From: Pseudomonas sp. CFBP13508
GTDB taxonomy: Bacteria > Pseudomonadota > Gammaproteobacteria > Pseudomonadales > Pseudomonadaceae
Assembly: GCF_005233515.1 (NCBI RefSeq)
Contig: NZ_QFZZ01000002.1
Coordinates: 248,001 to 312,000, forward strand
Direction of reading: 5' to 3'
DNA length: 64,000 nt
Each line of letters begins with the position of its first letter. The first letter of the stretch is position 1. This document shows positions 24,706 to 34,700 of the stretch, piece by piece. The notes under the pieces were generated by a model that saw only the letters and a program-made list of their open reading frames with translations, had not been told where the DNA came from and did not search any database. The translations under genes were made by a program, and so were the position numbers.

Positions 24706-26088
24706 TCAGGGCCTGCCACCGCTGATATCCGGCGCAGGCTTATCGTCATTGCCGCTGTCCAGTTCGGTTTCAACGACTGCTTCCGGCTGCGCTTCAGGCT
24801 CAGGCTCAGGAGTAACCGGCGCCGGGTCTTGGACCATCTGCTCCTGCACCACCTGCTCATCGACACGCGGGTCAAGCGCCGCCACCAGCGGCGAGCTCGA
24901 CATGCTGTCCGGCATTGCCACGTGATGCAGCGGTGCGTCGTCGACCTGGTGCAGGTTGGTCACTGCTTTCGGACGAATCCGCCAGACCAGCACCAACGCG
25001 AAGAAACTGAAGAACGCATACAGGCTCTGACTGCCGAGAAACTTCATCAATACACCCGCCAGCAGCGGCCCAATGCTCGCGCCGACGCCGTAAGTCACCA
25101 GCAGCATGGCGGTCAGCGACACCCGGCGATCGCCTTCGACGTGGTCGTTGGAAAACGCCACCGCCAGCGGATACAGGCAGAATTGCACCAGCGAACAGAA
25201 GAAACCGACGACGAACAGCACCTCCAGCGGCACCTGCGGCATGATCGCCAACGGCAACGCCGCCACCGCCAGAAACCCGGCAAAGCAGCGAATCAGCAGC
25301 GCGCGGTCGTAGCGGTCGGACAACCAGCCCAACGGCCACTGCACCAGCAGACCGGCAAAAATGCAGCTACCCATGAACAGACCGACCTGCTCGGTCGACA
25401 GCCCTTGCTGCGAGGCGTACAGCGGTGCCAGACCATAAAACGAACCAATGATCAGACCGGCGCCGAGCACCGTGCTCAGCGATTGCGGCACACGCTTGAT
25501 GAAGAAGCGCGGCTCCATCGGCGCGGGGTGCAGAGGCGCCGGGTGAATCCGTCGGGTCAGCGTCACCGGCACCAGACACAGGGCAAAGCACAGCGCCACC
25601 AGCATCAGCAGTTCCAGGCCGAGGCCGGGGTGCATGACCAGAATCAGCTGGCCCAGCACCAGGCCCAGGTACGAGGCGATCATGTAACCGCTGAACACCA
25701 GCCCGCGCTGATTGGCATCGGCCTGCTCGTTGAGCCAGCTCTCGATGACCATGTACTGACACATCATGCCCAGACCGACGATCGTCCGCAGCACCAGCCA
25801 CGCCGGCAGCCAGTCCACCAGACCATGGCCGAGCACCGCCGCGCCGACGATCCCCGCACACGCCGAGTAGGCACGGATATGCCCGACCCGGGCGATCAGG
25901 CGATGGCCGATCTTGCCGCCCAGCACCAGACCGAAATAGTTGGCCGCCATCAGCGCACCGACCCACAGCCCGTCGACGTTGTCGGCAGCCAGACGCAAAG
26001 CCAGATAAGTAGAAAGAAGGCCTGAGCCGATCAACATCATCAGCGAGGCGAAATACAGCGCTCGAAAGGATTTCCAGATTTGGCGCAT
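24706..26088 (-). CDS. MFS transporter
   Basis: The 460-aa inner-membrane carrier shows about twelve hydrophobic helices over residues 10-375 and the MFS loop motif GWLSDRYDRALLIR between helices. A soluble tail of about 80 residues rich in Pro, Glu and Asp follows (APVTPEPEPEAQPEA), which is unusual for the family but common in Pseudomonas orthologues of this YcaD-like branch. It lies 69 bp after the glutamine synthetase-like gene on the same strand and may be co-transcribed. Substrate unknown. Confidence 0.85.
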   Translation of the reverse strand: MRQIWKSFRALYFASLMMLIGSGLLSTYLALRLAADNVDGLWVGALMAANYFGLVLGGKIGHRLIARVGHIRAYSACAGIVGAAVLGHGLVDWLPAWLVLRTIVGLGMMCQYMVIESWLNEQADANQRGLVFSGYMIASYLGLVLGQLILVMHPGLGLELLMLVALCFALCLVPVTLTRRIHPAPLHPAPMEPRFFIKRVPQSLSTVLGAGLIIGSFYGLAPLYASQQGLSTEQVGLFMGSCIFAGLLVQWPLGWLSDRYDRALLIRCFAGFLAVAALPLAIMPQVPLEVLFVVGFFCSLVQFCLYPLAVAFSNDHVEGDRRVSLTAMLLVTYGVGASIGPLLAGVLMKFLGSQSLYAFFSFFALVLVWRIRPKAVTNLHQVDDAPLHHVAMPDSMSSSPLVAALDPRVDEQVVQEQMVQDPAPVTPEPEPEAQPEAVVETELDSGNDDKPAPDISGGRP

Positions 26089-26157
26089 CGGCGTTCCGAG
26101 CGGCTCCTTGCAGTAAATACCGGGCGGTCAGAACGACAGCCCGGCAGCAGCGATACG

Positions 26158-27501
26158 TCAGGCCTGGGCGGCCAGCACACGGCGCTCCCAGGGAGTAATT
26201 TCATCAAAGAAGCTGGTCAACTCCATGGTCTTCGAAGCGATGTAGCCTTCGATGAACTCCGACCCGAACAGTTCCCTCGCCAACTGGCTACGTTTCAGAC
26301 GCTCCAGCGCGGCGTGCAAGGTACACGGCAAGGCCAGATTATCCGGCACGGCGAACTCACCCTGGATTGCCGCGCTCGGCTCCAGTTCCTGCTCGATGCC
26401 ATGCAAACCCGCAGCCAGACTGGCGGCGATGGCCAGATAAGGGTTGGCGTCGGCGCCCGGCAGACGATTTTCGACCCGACGTGCGACCGGCGAGCTGGCG
26501 GGAATACGCAAGCCAGCGGCGCGATTGTCATGGGACCAACAGGCATTGTTCGGCGACGCGTACGGATGACACAGGCGCTGATAGGAATTCACGTTGGGCG
26601 CAAACAGTGCGGTGAAATCGGCGAGGCCTGCCTGTTGCCCGCCGATGAAGTGGCGGAACATCGACGTCGGCTCGCCGTTCGAGTCAGTGAAAACATTCTT
26701 GCCGCTGCCGATCTCAACGATGCTCTGGTGAATATGCATCGAACTGCCCGGCGTATGCGCCAGCGGTTTGGCCATGCACACCACGCTCAGGCCATGCTTG
26801 AGCGCGACTTCCTTGAGCAAGTGCTTGAACAGGAACGTCTGATCGGCCAGCAGCAGCGGGTCGCCGTGCAGCAGATTGATCTCGAACTGGCTGACGCCCA
26901 TTTCATGCATGAAGGTGTCGCGCGGCAGGCCGAGGGCGGCCATGCATTTATACACTTCGCTGAAGAACGGCCGCAGACCGTTGTTGGAACTGACGCTGAA
27001 CGCCGACAAACCGTCCTCGCGGCGGCCGTCGAGGCCTACCGGCGGACGGAACGGCTGGGTCGGATCGGTATTGGGTGCGAAGACAAAAAATTCCAGCTCG
27101 GTCGCCACCACCGGCGCCAGACCGTGCGCGGCGTAACGGGCGATGACCGCTTTGAGCTGGCCACGGGTCGAGAGACTTGAGCTCCCCCCGCTCAGTTCGT
27201 CAGCGTCGCAAATCGCCATGGCGCGCGGCTCGTCGCTCCAGGGCAAGCGGTGAATCTGCGCAGGATCGGCGACCAGCGCCAGATCGCCGTCATCGCTGCC
27301 GTAGAACCGCGCCGGCGGATAGCCGCCCATGATGCATTGCAGCAGCACACCCCGCGCCAACTGCAAACGCCGCCCCTCGAGGAAACCCTCGGCGGTCATC
27401 ACCTTGCCCCGTGGCACACCGTTCAGATCCGGGGTGACACATTCAATCTCATCAATGCCGGTCAATCGCTGCGCGAGTGAACCCTGGCCATCGGTTGTCA
27501 T
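26158..27501 (-). CDS. Glutamine synthetase family enzyme, gamma-glutamylpolyamine synthetase-like
   Basis: The 447-aa ligase belongs to the GlnA superfamily (GS beta-grasp then catalytic domain, with ELEFFVF, MHEMGVSQFEINL, SSMHIHQSIV, SYQRLCHPYASPNNACWSHDNRAAG, and VENRLPGADANPYLA). The branch is that of PuuA/SpuI/PauA, which attach glutamate to putrescine or other polyamines. Its place just past flgZ agrees with PA3356 (pauA5) as I recall the P. aeruginosa map, so I infer an orthologue. The frame runs upstream to 27642 but the ATG at 27501 (MTTDGQGSLAQRL) fits the family length. Confidence 0.82.
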   Translation of the reverse strand: MTTDGQGSLAQRLTGIDEIECVTPDLNGVPRGKVMTAEGFLEGRRLQLARGVLLQCIMGGYPPARFYGSDDGDLALVADPAQIHRLPWSDEPRAMAICDADELSGGSSSLSTRGQLKAVIARYAAHGLAPVVATELEFFVFAPNTDPTQPFRPPVGLDGRREDGLSAFSVSSNNGLRPFFSEVYKCMAALGLPRDTFMHEMGVSQFEINLLHGDPLLLADQTFLFKHLLKEVALKHGLSVVCMAKPLAHTPGSSMHIHQSIVEIGSGKNVFTDSNGEPTSMFRHFIGGQQAGLADFTALFAPNVNSYQRLCHPYASPNNACWSHDNRAAGLRIPASSPVARRVENRLPGADANPYLAIAASLAAGLHGIEQELEPSAAIQGEFAVPDNLALPCTLHAALERLKRSQLARELFGSEFIEGYIASKTMELTSFFDEITPWERRVLAAQA

Positions 27502-27622
27502 GACGCAATCCTTGTTATTGTGCGAGCCGCGAACGGCGACCCGGACAAAATAGGCTTCGCCTGTTCGGAATATCAAGCAGCCCCCACAAATATCCCTATC
27601 CTGCAGAACCCGTAGGAGCTGC

Positions 27623-27717
27623 GTAGGAGCTGACGAGTGCAACGAGGCTGCGATCTTTTGATCTTGAAAAAATCAAAGGCAAAAGATCGCAGCCTCGTTG
27701 CACTCGTCAGCTCCTAC
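27623..27717. repeat. Long perfect hairpin repeat, second REP-like family
   Basis: Perfect 37-nt arms (27623-27659 and 27681-27717) start GTAGGAGCTGACGAGTGC and repeat the unit at 12108-12210. It lies immediately beyond the stop codon of the kinase gene at 27726 and may also act as its terminator. Confidence 0.8.
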
Positions 27718-27725
27718 AGGTCATG

Positions 27726-28418
27726 TCAGGGCAAGTAGAGGCTGAACACCCCACCACCCAACGGCCCGCCATTGCTGATTTCGGTGCGCCCTTCCACGCC
27801 GTTGCGCTGATGCAGCGCGGCGATGCGATTGGCGAAATACAGACCCAGCCCGGTGCTGCCGCTGCTGTGATTGATGCCCTGCACGTAATCGGCCTGACGC
27901 TCGAGCATCTGCGCCGGATAACCGTCGCCGTCGTCGTTGATGCTCAATACCAGTTGCCCGGCTTCGTCGCTGACGGTAATCAGCAGCGACTCGCGGGCGT
28001 AACGGATCGCATTGTTGATGCAGTTGCCGAGCACCGAGGCGATCAGCTCGCGATCGAAGAAACCCAGCGGGCTCAACGGATCGACTTCATAGGTGGCGAT
28101 GATGCCGCGACTGGCAAACACTTCCTGATGCGCGGCCAGTTGCGCCTCGATGAAATCGTCGAGTTCGTGATACGCCGGCTGCAGCGGCAACTGATTCACG
28201 CCGAGTTTGTACAGCCCGAGCAACTGCACCAGCATGCCGTTGAGGTGGGCGAACTCGAAGTCGATCACGCCCTGCTCCGAGCCGTCGCGCAGCTCTTTCG
28301 GCAGACGCGCCAGCCACTGGCTGTGCGCCTGCATCAGCATGGCCAGGGAGTTCTTCATGTCGTGGACGGTGGAGGCAATCACCGTGGAAAAATCCAGCGC
28401 CGGATCAATTGGGTTCAT
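27726..28418 (-). CDS. Soluble histidine-kinase-like protein without sensor domain
   Basis: The 230-aa protein begins almost directly with a HisKA-like H-box, His19 in STVHDMKNSLAMLMQ, then a HATPase domain (about 120-228) with GNCINNAIRYA, NDDGDGYP and GSTGLGLYFANRI. There is no membrane segment and no input domain, so input must come from a partner. The ATG at 28418 overlaps the stop of the upstream REC-TPR gene by 4 bp, so the two are translationally coupled and probably form a pair. The frame's more distal start is rejected because it lies deep in that gene. Confidence 0.85.
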   Translation of the reverse strand: MNPIDPALDFSTVIASTVHDMKNSLAMLMQAHSQWLARLPKELRDGSEQGVIDFEFAHLNGMLVQLLGLYKLGVNQLPLQPAYHELDDFIEAQLAAHQEVFASRGIIATYEVDPLSPLGFFDRELIASVLGNCINNAIRYARESLLITVSDEAGQLVLSINDDGDGYPAQMLERQADYVQGINHSSGSTGLGLYFANRIAALHQRNGVEGRTEISNGGPLGGGVFSLYLP

Positions 28419-30019
28419 TCGCCAAACGCCTTGCTTTTCAGCTTCTGATAACGCGCAAACCGCGCGTCGGTGTCGGGCATCAGGCCCACCAGTTTCAGGC
28501 AGGCCCGACATTCTTCCAGCTCCGCCGACGGCACACTGGTGTCGGTGCCGTGCAGCAGCGACTGGGCCAGGTTCAGCGCAATACTGATGTTTTTCGGTTG
28601 CAGCTTGAGCGCCTTGCGGAAGACCTCGCGGGCCTCGACCAGATTGCCGGTCTTGTACACGCGCACGCCCTGGCGGTTGAGATCGGCCGCAGCGTTGCTC
28701 GAACTGAGAATGGTCGGATCGTCGGTGAGCTTGGCAATGTCTTTCATGACCGCCGGGTCATCACCGTAGATCTCTGCGCAGCTCTTGAGCATCGAAGTGC
28801 CCGCCTCGGCCTGACCGAGCATCTGCAACTGCTTGGCCACCAGCAACGCCGCCTCGGGGCTCATGAATTGCTCCATGCCATCGAGGCGCATCAGCGCTTG
28901 TTCGGTGAGTTTGTCAGCGGTTTCGGCGTCGTTAAGCAGCAGGCTGGTGGCTTTCATTAGACGCGCACGGATTTGCAGGCCAGGATCGCTCGGGTTCTCC
29001 TTGGCCACGGCACTGAGCGTAGTGTTGATCTCCAGCCGCGTGCGCGTGTCGAGGCCGCGATCGCTGCCCTTGCTGATCAACGCGTGCGCCAGGCCGAGAT
29101 TGCTTTCCGGGTCCTTGAAACGCGACTGCGCGCCCTGCGCCACGGCCTGACGATAAGCGCGCGAGGCGGTTTCGAAATCTTCGTTGGCCATGGCCAATTT
29201 GCCGAGCAAAGCCTGACGGCGCACCGCCAGCGGCGACAGCCGGATCGCTTCTTCCAGCACCCGCTGCGCGCCTTTGCTGTCGCCTTCGGCCACCAGCACA
29301 TCAGCCATGCCGTCATACAGCGCCGGCATCATCGGGAACACTTTCAAGGCCTTTTCATAGACCTCTTTGGCCTGCGAGACCTGCCCGCGCTTGAACAATA
29401 ATTTGCCCAATCCGGCGAAGGCCCACGGCAACGGCCGGTCGGCAATGATGCCGTCGTAGAGCCGCTCCAGCGCTTCGTTCTGGTTCATGTCGCGCAGGGC
29501 GTCGGCGCGGTAACGCAGGCACAGCGGCGAATAGCGGATGTCCTGTTTGCACAGGGCAATACAGGCATTGAGCACCTCGACCGGCTTACCTCGATCGAGG
29601 GCTTGCAGAATCGGTTTGAGCAACGTCTTGCGTTGTTCCAGACGCTCAAGGCGCTGGGCCAGTCCGGAACGGTTGAACGGCTTGGTCAGGTACGCATCCG
29701 GCTCATGCTCCAGCGCACTGAGCACCATCGCCTGACTGGTCTCAGCGGTGACCATGACGAAAACGGCTTCGTGGCTGATGAGCTTTTCCGACATCAGGTC
29801 TTCGAGCACCTGCTGGCCGTTCTTCTTGCCGTCGCCGAGATGGAAGTCCTGAAGAATGAAATCGTAGGACTTCTGCGAGCACATCTTCAGCGCCTGCTCG
29901 CCAGTGTCGGCAGTATCGACATCCTTGACGCCGAGCTCACGCAACATCGAACGCACGGAACTGCGGAAATCGGAAAAATCATCGACGATCAGAAAGCTTT
30001 TTTGGTGATACGACGACAT
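28415..30019 (-). CDS. Response regulator with C-terminal TPR array
   Basis: The 534-aa protein has an N-terminal receiver domain (about 5-125) with Asp58 in DFILQDFHLGDG and the Lys in DAYLTKPFNRSG. There is no DNA-binding or enzymatic output. Residues from about 150 to 500 are TPR-like helical repeats (PLPWAFAGLGKLLFKRGQVSQAKEVYEKALKVFP; GVRVYKTGNLVEAREVFRKALKLQPKNISIALNLAQSL), pointing to phosphorylation-controlled protein binding. It forms an operon with the soluble kinase. It is divergent from the LprI-like gene. Confidence 0.88.
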   Translation of the reverse strand: MSSYHQKSFLIVDDFSDFRSSVRSMLRELGVKDVDTADTGEQALKMCSQKSYDFILQDFHLGDGKKNGQQVLEDLMSEKLISHEAVFVMVTAETSQAMVLSALEHEPDAYLTKPFNRSGLAQRLERLEQRKTLLKPILQALDRGKPVEVLNACIALCKQDIRYSPLCLRYRADALRDMNQNEALERLYDGIIADRPLPWAFAGLGKLLFKRGQVSQAKEVYEKALKVFPMMPALYDGMADVLVAEGDSKGAQRVLEEAIRLSPLAVRRQALLGKLAMANEDFETASRAYRQAVAQGAQSRFKDPESNLGLAHALISKGSDRGLDTRTRLEINTTLSAVAKENPSDPGLQIRARLMKATSLLLNDAETADKLTEQALMRLDGMEQFMSPEAALLVAKQLQMLGQAEAGTSMLKSCAEIYGDDPAVMKDIAKLTDDPTILSSSNAAADLNRQGVRVYKTGNLVEAREVFRKALKLQPKNISIALNLAQSLLHGTDTSVPSAELEECRACLKLVGLMPDTDARFARYQKLKSKAFGE

Positions 30020-30237
30020 CGAGGATTTCCAGGCAATTGAAGAAAACGAACCGAGGCGATTTCAGGCGCGCAGATGATAGCTGGAGGCCATGCGCCATCA
30101 AGCGATTTCGCTGGAGTCTGAACTCACCGTTCGGGTTATCGGCCAAAAATGCCCGGGCCTGAGGGTGGTGCTTCAAGAATGTTGCCTGGAGTATTACTCT
30201 GCGCGCCTGGCTCAAGGATTTTCATAGGGACTGAATC

Positions 30238-31590
30238 GTGTACATCAAGGGACGCTACATCCTGTCGGCCTTTTTGCTGCTGTTTATCCAGCCAATGCGT
30301 GCGGCGGCAATGGACTGCACCAAAGCGGCGAACGACGTGGAAAACACGATTTGCGCGAATAAAGCGCTTTATGAGCTCGACGCGCAAATGGGCACGCAGT
30401 ATCGCCAACTGATGACAACTGCCACAGCGACGCAACCTGAGCTCAAGCGCACCCAGCGCGCCTGGCTAAAAACCCGCAATGCCTGCGCAGTCGATGTCGC
30501 TTGCCTGGATGGCAGCTACCGCCAGCGCCTGCAAGCATTGCAGGCACAGTGGACGCAAGCCGCAATGTGGCAGCCGGACGCCGTGGATCTTCAGGCGATG
30601 AACGATCTGCAGGAAAGCATTCGTGCCGAGAGCAAAAACCACACGGAATTTGCGCTGGAACATGCCTTGGCCGCACGGGCTTTCGAGTCTTCGCAGACAT
30701 CGTTCGCGGGCGATCCAGTCGACAGTTATGGCGAGCAAACCCACTTCCCCAAGTCGCGCCCCAAAGGCGTGAGCGAGGACGAATGGAAAGCATTGAACGC
30801 CTCACGCATTGAAGGCGCCGCCGAGACCGGACGGACTTCCTACGCACTGCTGGATCTGGACGATGATGGCCAACGCGACCTTATCGTCGACACATACGCA
30901 GGCGGCACTGGCCTGTTCACCTACGTGGAAACCTGGCACCGAACGGGCGAGCGGTTTGTCAAAAGATCGGTGGAGCCGGAAAGTTCGCTGTTCTACACCA
31001 ACGACCGTGGCGCCAATCAGGCAGTCAGCTGGATCAGGCTTCACGACAGAATTTATGCCGCTTACCGAAACGGCGCCTATGGTGTCGATAATCTGTACCT
31101 GCTCAATCCGCTGAAGATCAACCGTCAGGTACCGACGGTGTCCGTGCGTTACGCTTACTCCCTGCAAGTGCCAACCACGCAACATAAAGAAGACGGCACC
31201 AGCACCTATGACCTCGAAGCGGATTTGCACGCGGCACTCGACCACGCCGTCACTCAAGCGATGAAAGCCGCCCCCGACTCAACCAATAACTCGCCCCTTT
31301 GCCCAATTCCTCCCACGGGTACCGGAGACGGCGATTACTACAGCTACGGCCCAACGCACTATGCCATCGAAAAGATCACCGACCTGCCGGTAATGATTGG
31401 CGGCGAATGCTACATCGGGGCGCTGGTCAACTGGTTCGGCAGCTACAGCGAAAAGGCTGGGTTATTCGCCCAACTGGCCGTGCGCAAGCCGGGCGTCGAG
31501 GCCAGCGGGACTAGCTACGAAGTCTACGGCCGCCGGCATGTTACCGAGGTCAGCGGGAGCCTTGGCAAAGTCGAAATCAACGACGACTGA
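30238..31590 (+). CDS. LprI-like (DUF1311) exported protein with extra C-terminal domain
   Basis: The 450-aa precursor has a signal peptide (YILSAFLLLFIQPMRAAA) and an LprI/DUF1311 domain (about 25-100) with spaced cysteines (MDCTKAANDVENTICANKALYELD ... NACAVDVACLDGSYRQRL). This domain inhibits lysozyme in some proteins. About 330 further residues are of no family I know, with a calcium-loop-like stretch LLDLDDDGQRDLIVDT. I take the GTG at 30238 as start because AGGGA lies eight bases upstream and the signal peptide needs it; the next ATG (residue 20) would remove it. Lysozyme inhibition here is a guess. Confidence 0.75.
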   Translation: MYIKGRYILSAFLLLFIQPMRAAAMDCTKAANDVENTICANKALYELDAQMGTQYRQLMTTATATQPELKRTQRAWLKTRNACAVDVACLDGSYRQRLQALQAQWTQAAMWQPDAVDLQAMNDLQESIRAESKNHTEFALEHALAARAFESSQTSFAGDPVDSYGEQTHFPKSRPKGVSEDEWKALNASRIEGAAETGRTSYALLDLDDDGQRDLIVDTYAGGTGLFTYVETWHRTGERFVKRSVEPESSLFYTNDRGANQAVSWIRLHDRIYAAYRNGAYGVDNLYLLNPLKINRQVPTVSVRYAYSLQVPTTQHKEDGTSTYDLEADLHAALDHAVTQAMKAAPDSTNNSPLCPIPPTGTGDGDYYSYGPTHYAIEKITDLPVMIGGECYIGALVNWFGSYSEKAGLFAQLAVRKPGVEASGTSYEVYGRRHVTEVSGSLGKVEINDD

Positions 31591-31775
31591 CCACCGATCA
31601 TCACACCGGCAAAATAATCGGCACGGTTGCCAATCGCCGGAGGTCAAAGACACAGACAGCACATTTGTCCTTCAAAAATGCAGGCAGATCCCCAAATGAG
31701 GTTTATTCTGCTCAATTACCTGCGCCCCCGGACGTCCGCGATACGCTTGTACCGCCACAAAAAAAGGCCGAAGTG

Positions 31776-34700
31776 ATGACCTCGAAAACCCCTGCCTCGC
31801 CCTCTGCGCCCGAGCGCAAGGATGTGACCCCCAGCCACCTGAATTTCCCGGTGGTGGGCATCGGCGCCTCGGCGGGCGGCCTGCAAGCGATCAAGCTGTT
31901 TTTCGAGCATATGCCGAAGGACAGTGGCATGGCGTTCGTGATCATTTTGCACCTGTCGCCCGATCACCAAAGCATCGCCGACCAGATCATTCAGGAATCG
32001 ACGCGCATGCCGGTGCTGCAAGTGACGCAGCCGGTGCCGATCGAAAAGAACTGTGTGTACGTGATCTCGCCAGCGCATTCGCTGTCGATGAACGACGGCT
32101 ATCTGCGGGTCAGCACGGCCGGTTCGCCGCAGGCGCGCCACACGGCCATCGACCTGTTCTTTCGCGATCTGGCCGATGTGCACCGTGAGCGGGCGTTCTG
32201 CGTGGTGTTGTCAGGCACCGGCTCCGATGGTGCGGTGGGTTTGTCGCGAATCAAGGAACAGGGCGGCGTGACGCTGGTGCAAGTGCCGGAAGACGCCGAG
32301 TTCGACGGCATGCCGCGCGCCGCCATCGAGACGCGCATGGTCGATCTGGTGCTGCCAGTGGTCGAGATGCCGCAGAAACTGATGGAGCTCTGGCGCAACT
32401 CCCAGAACATCAAATTACCCAGCGCCAATGATCCCGACTTGAAAGCCTTGAAGCCTGCAAACGAACACGAGGCGTCGATCGCCGAACAACGCCTGCATGA
32501 AATCCTGTTGTACCTGCGCAGCAGCACCGGTCACGATTTCAAACACTACAAGCGCGCCACCGTGCTGCGGCGTATCGAGCGGCGCATGCAGGTCACCAGC
32601 CAGTCTGACCTCGGCGCCTATTACGACTACCTGCAAAATACCCCGGAAGAATCCAAGGCCCTGCTCGGCGACATGCTTATCGGCGTGACCAACTTCTTCC
32701 GTGACCGCGAAGCCTTCGAAGCCCTTGAGCGCGATGTGCTGCCGCAACTGGTGCAATCGGTTGCCGACTCGTCGGAAAAAGAAGAATTGCGCGTCTGGTC
32801 TGCCGGCTGCTCGACCGGCGAAGAAGCCTACAGCCTGGCGATCCTGCTCGATGATCAGATGCAGGTACAAAGCAGCAAGGCCAACCTGCAAGTGTTCGCC
32901 ACCGATATCGACGAACGCGCGATCACCACCGGCCGCGCCGGCACCTATCCGCAAGCCATCGTCACCGACGTACCGCCAACGCGCCTTCGGCATTATTTCG
33001 TCAAGGACAATGAGCATTACCGGATTCGCAAGGAAATCCGCGAGAAAGTGCTGTTCGCCAAGCACAGCCTGTTGTCCGATCCGCCGTTCTCGCAGATCGA
33101 CCTGATCGTTTGCCGCAATCTGCTGATTTACCTGGATCGCGAGGTGCAGCGGGAAATCCTGCAGATGTTCCACTTTGCCCTGCGACCGGGCGGTTTCCTG
33201 TTTCTCGGCACCTCTGAAAGCGCCGATGCCTGCCATGAATTGTTCGCGCCAGTGGACAAGCGCAACCGCATCTTCCGCGCCAAGACCGGTACCCCGAACA
33301 GCCGTCGCACCCCGACCATGCCACGTGGCGGTTACATGCGCACCAGCGTTTCCCGACCGCCATCGAAAGCCATCGAGCCCGTCAAGCTGTCGTTTGCCGA
33401 TATCCACCGCCGCGCCATAGAACGCTTCGCCCCGCCGAGCATCATCGTCGACACCAATGCCGATATTCTTCACATGAGCGAAGCCGCCGGGCGTTTCCTG
33501 CGGCATGTCGGCGGCGAGCTGTCACGCAACTTGCTGACGCTGATCCTGCCGGAACTGCGCCTGGAAATTCGCACGACACTGTTCCAGGTGCAGCAAAGCA
33601 ACCTCACTGTGTGCTCGCGTGAAGTGCTGCTCAAGCGCGAGGAGCGCCAGTACCGCATCACGCTGATTGCGCAGCCGTACAAGGACGACGACTTCGACAG
33701 CGAGTGCGTGCTGGTGACCTTCGATGAAACGGAGATCGACGCGCACGAGCAGGCGCTGACCACGGTGCTGCAGACTGAAAGCCAAGTGCTCTCGAACCTG
33801 GAACGTGAGCTGCAACGCACCAAATTGCATTTGCAGGACACCATCGAACAGTCGGAAATCTCCAGCGAAGAGCTCAAGGCTTCCAACGAGGAGATGCAGG
33901 CGATCAACGAAGAATTGCGCTCGGCCACCGAAGAGCTCGAGACCAGCAAGGAAGAGTTGCAGTCGATCAATGAAGAGCTGTTGACGGTCAATTACGAGCT
34001 GAAGACCAAAGTCGAAGAAACCGACAAGATCAACGATTATCTGACCAATCTGATCGCTTCTACCGACATTGCTACGGTGTTCGTCGATCGCAGCATGCGC
34101 ATCAAATGGTTCACGCCGCGCGCCACCGACATCTTCAGCATGTTGCCGGTAGACACCGGCCGTTCACTGCTGGATATCACCCATCGCCTGAATTACCCGG
34201 CGATGACCGAGGACGCGGCGCAAGTGTTCGAATCGCTGAACATGATCGAACGCGAGGTCAACAGTACCGATAACCGCTGGTACATCGCCCGCTTGCTGCC
34301 TTATCGCTCCAGCGAAGACCACATCGACGGCACCGTGTTGACCTTCATCGACATCAGCAAACGCCGCGAAGCCGAGGAAGAGCTGCGCCTGGGCGAAGAA
34401 CGCATGCGTCTGGTCGCTGAGAGTACGCGTGACTACGCGATTATCATCCTCGATGAAATGGGTGCGATCACCAGTTGGAACAAAGGCGCTGAACTGATCT
34501 TTGGCCACAGCAAAAACGAGGCCGAAGGTCAGTACTACGATTTCATCTTCACAGCCGAAGACCGTGCTGCCGGCATGGCTGAAAGCGAATTGTCCACCGC
34601 CCGCCAGCACGGCCGCTCTGAGGATGAGCGCTGGCATGTGCGCAAGGATGGCAGCCGATTCTTCTGCAGCGGCGAGGTCACCAGGCTCAGCGGCGACCGC

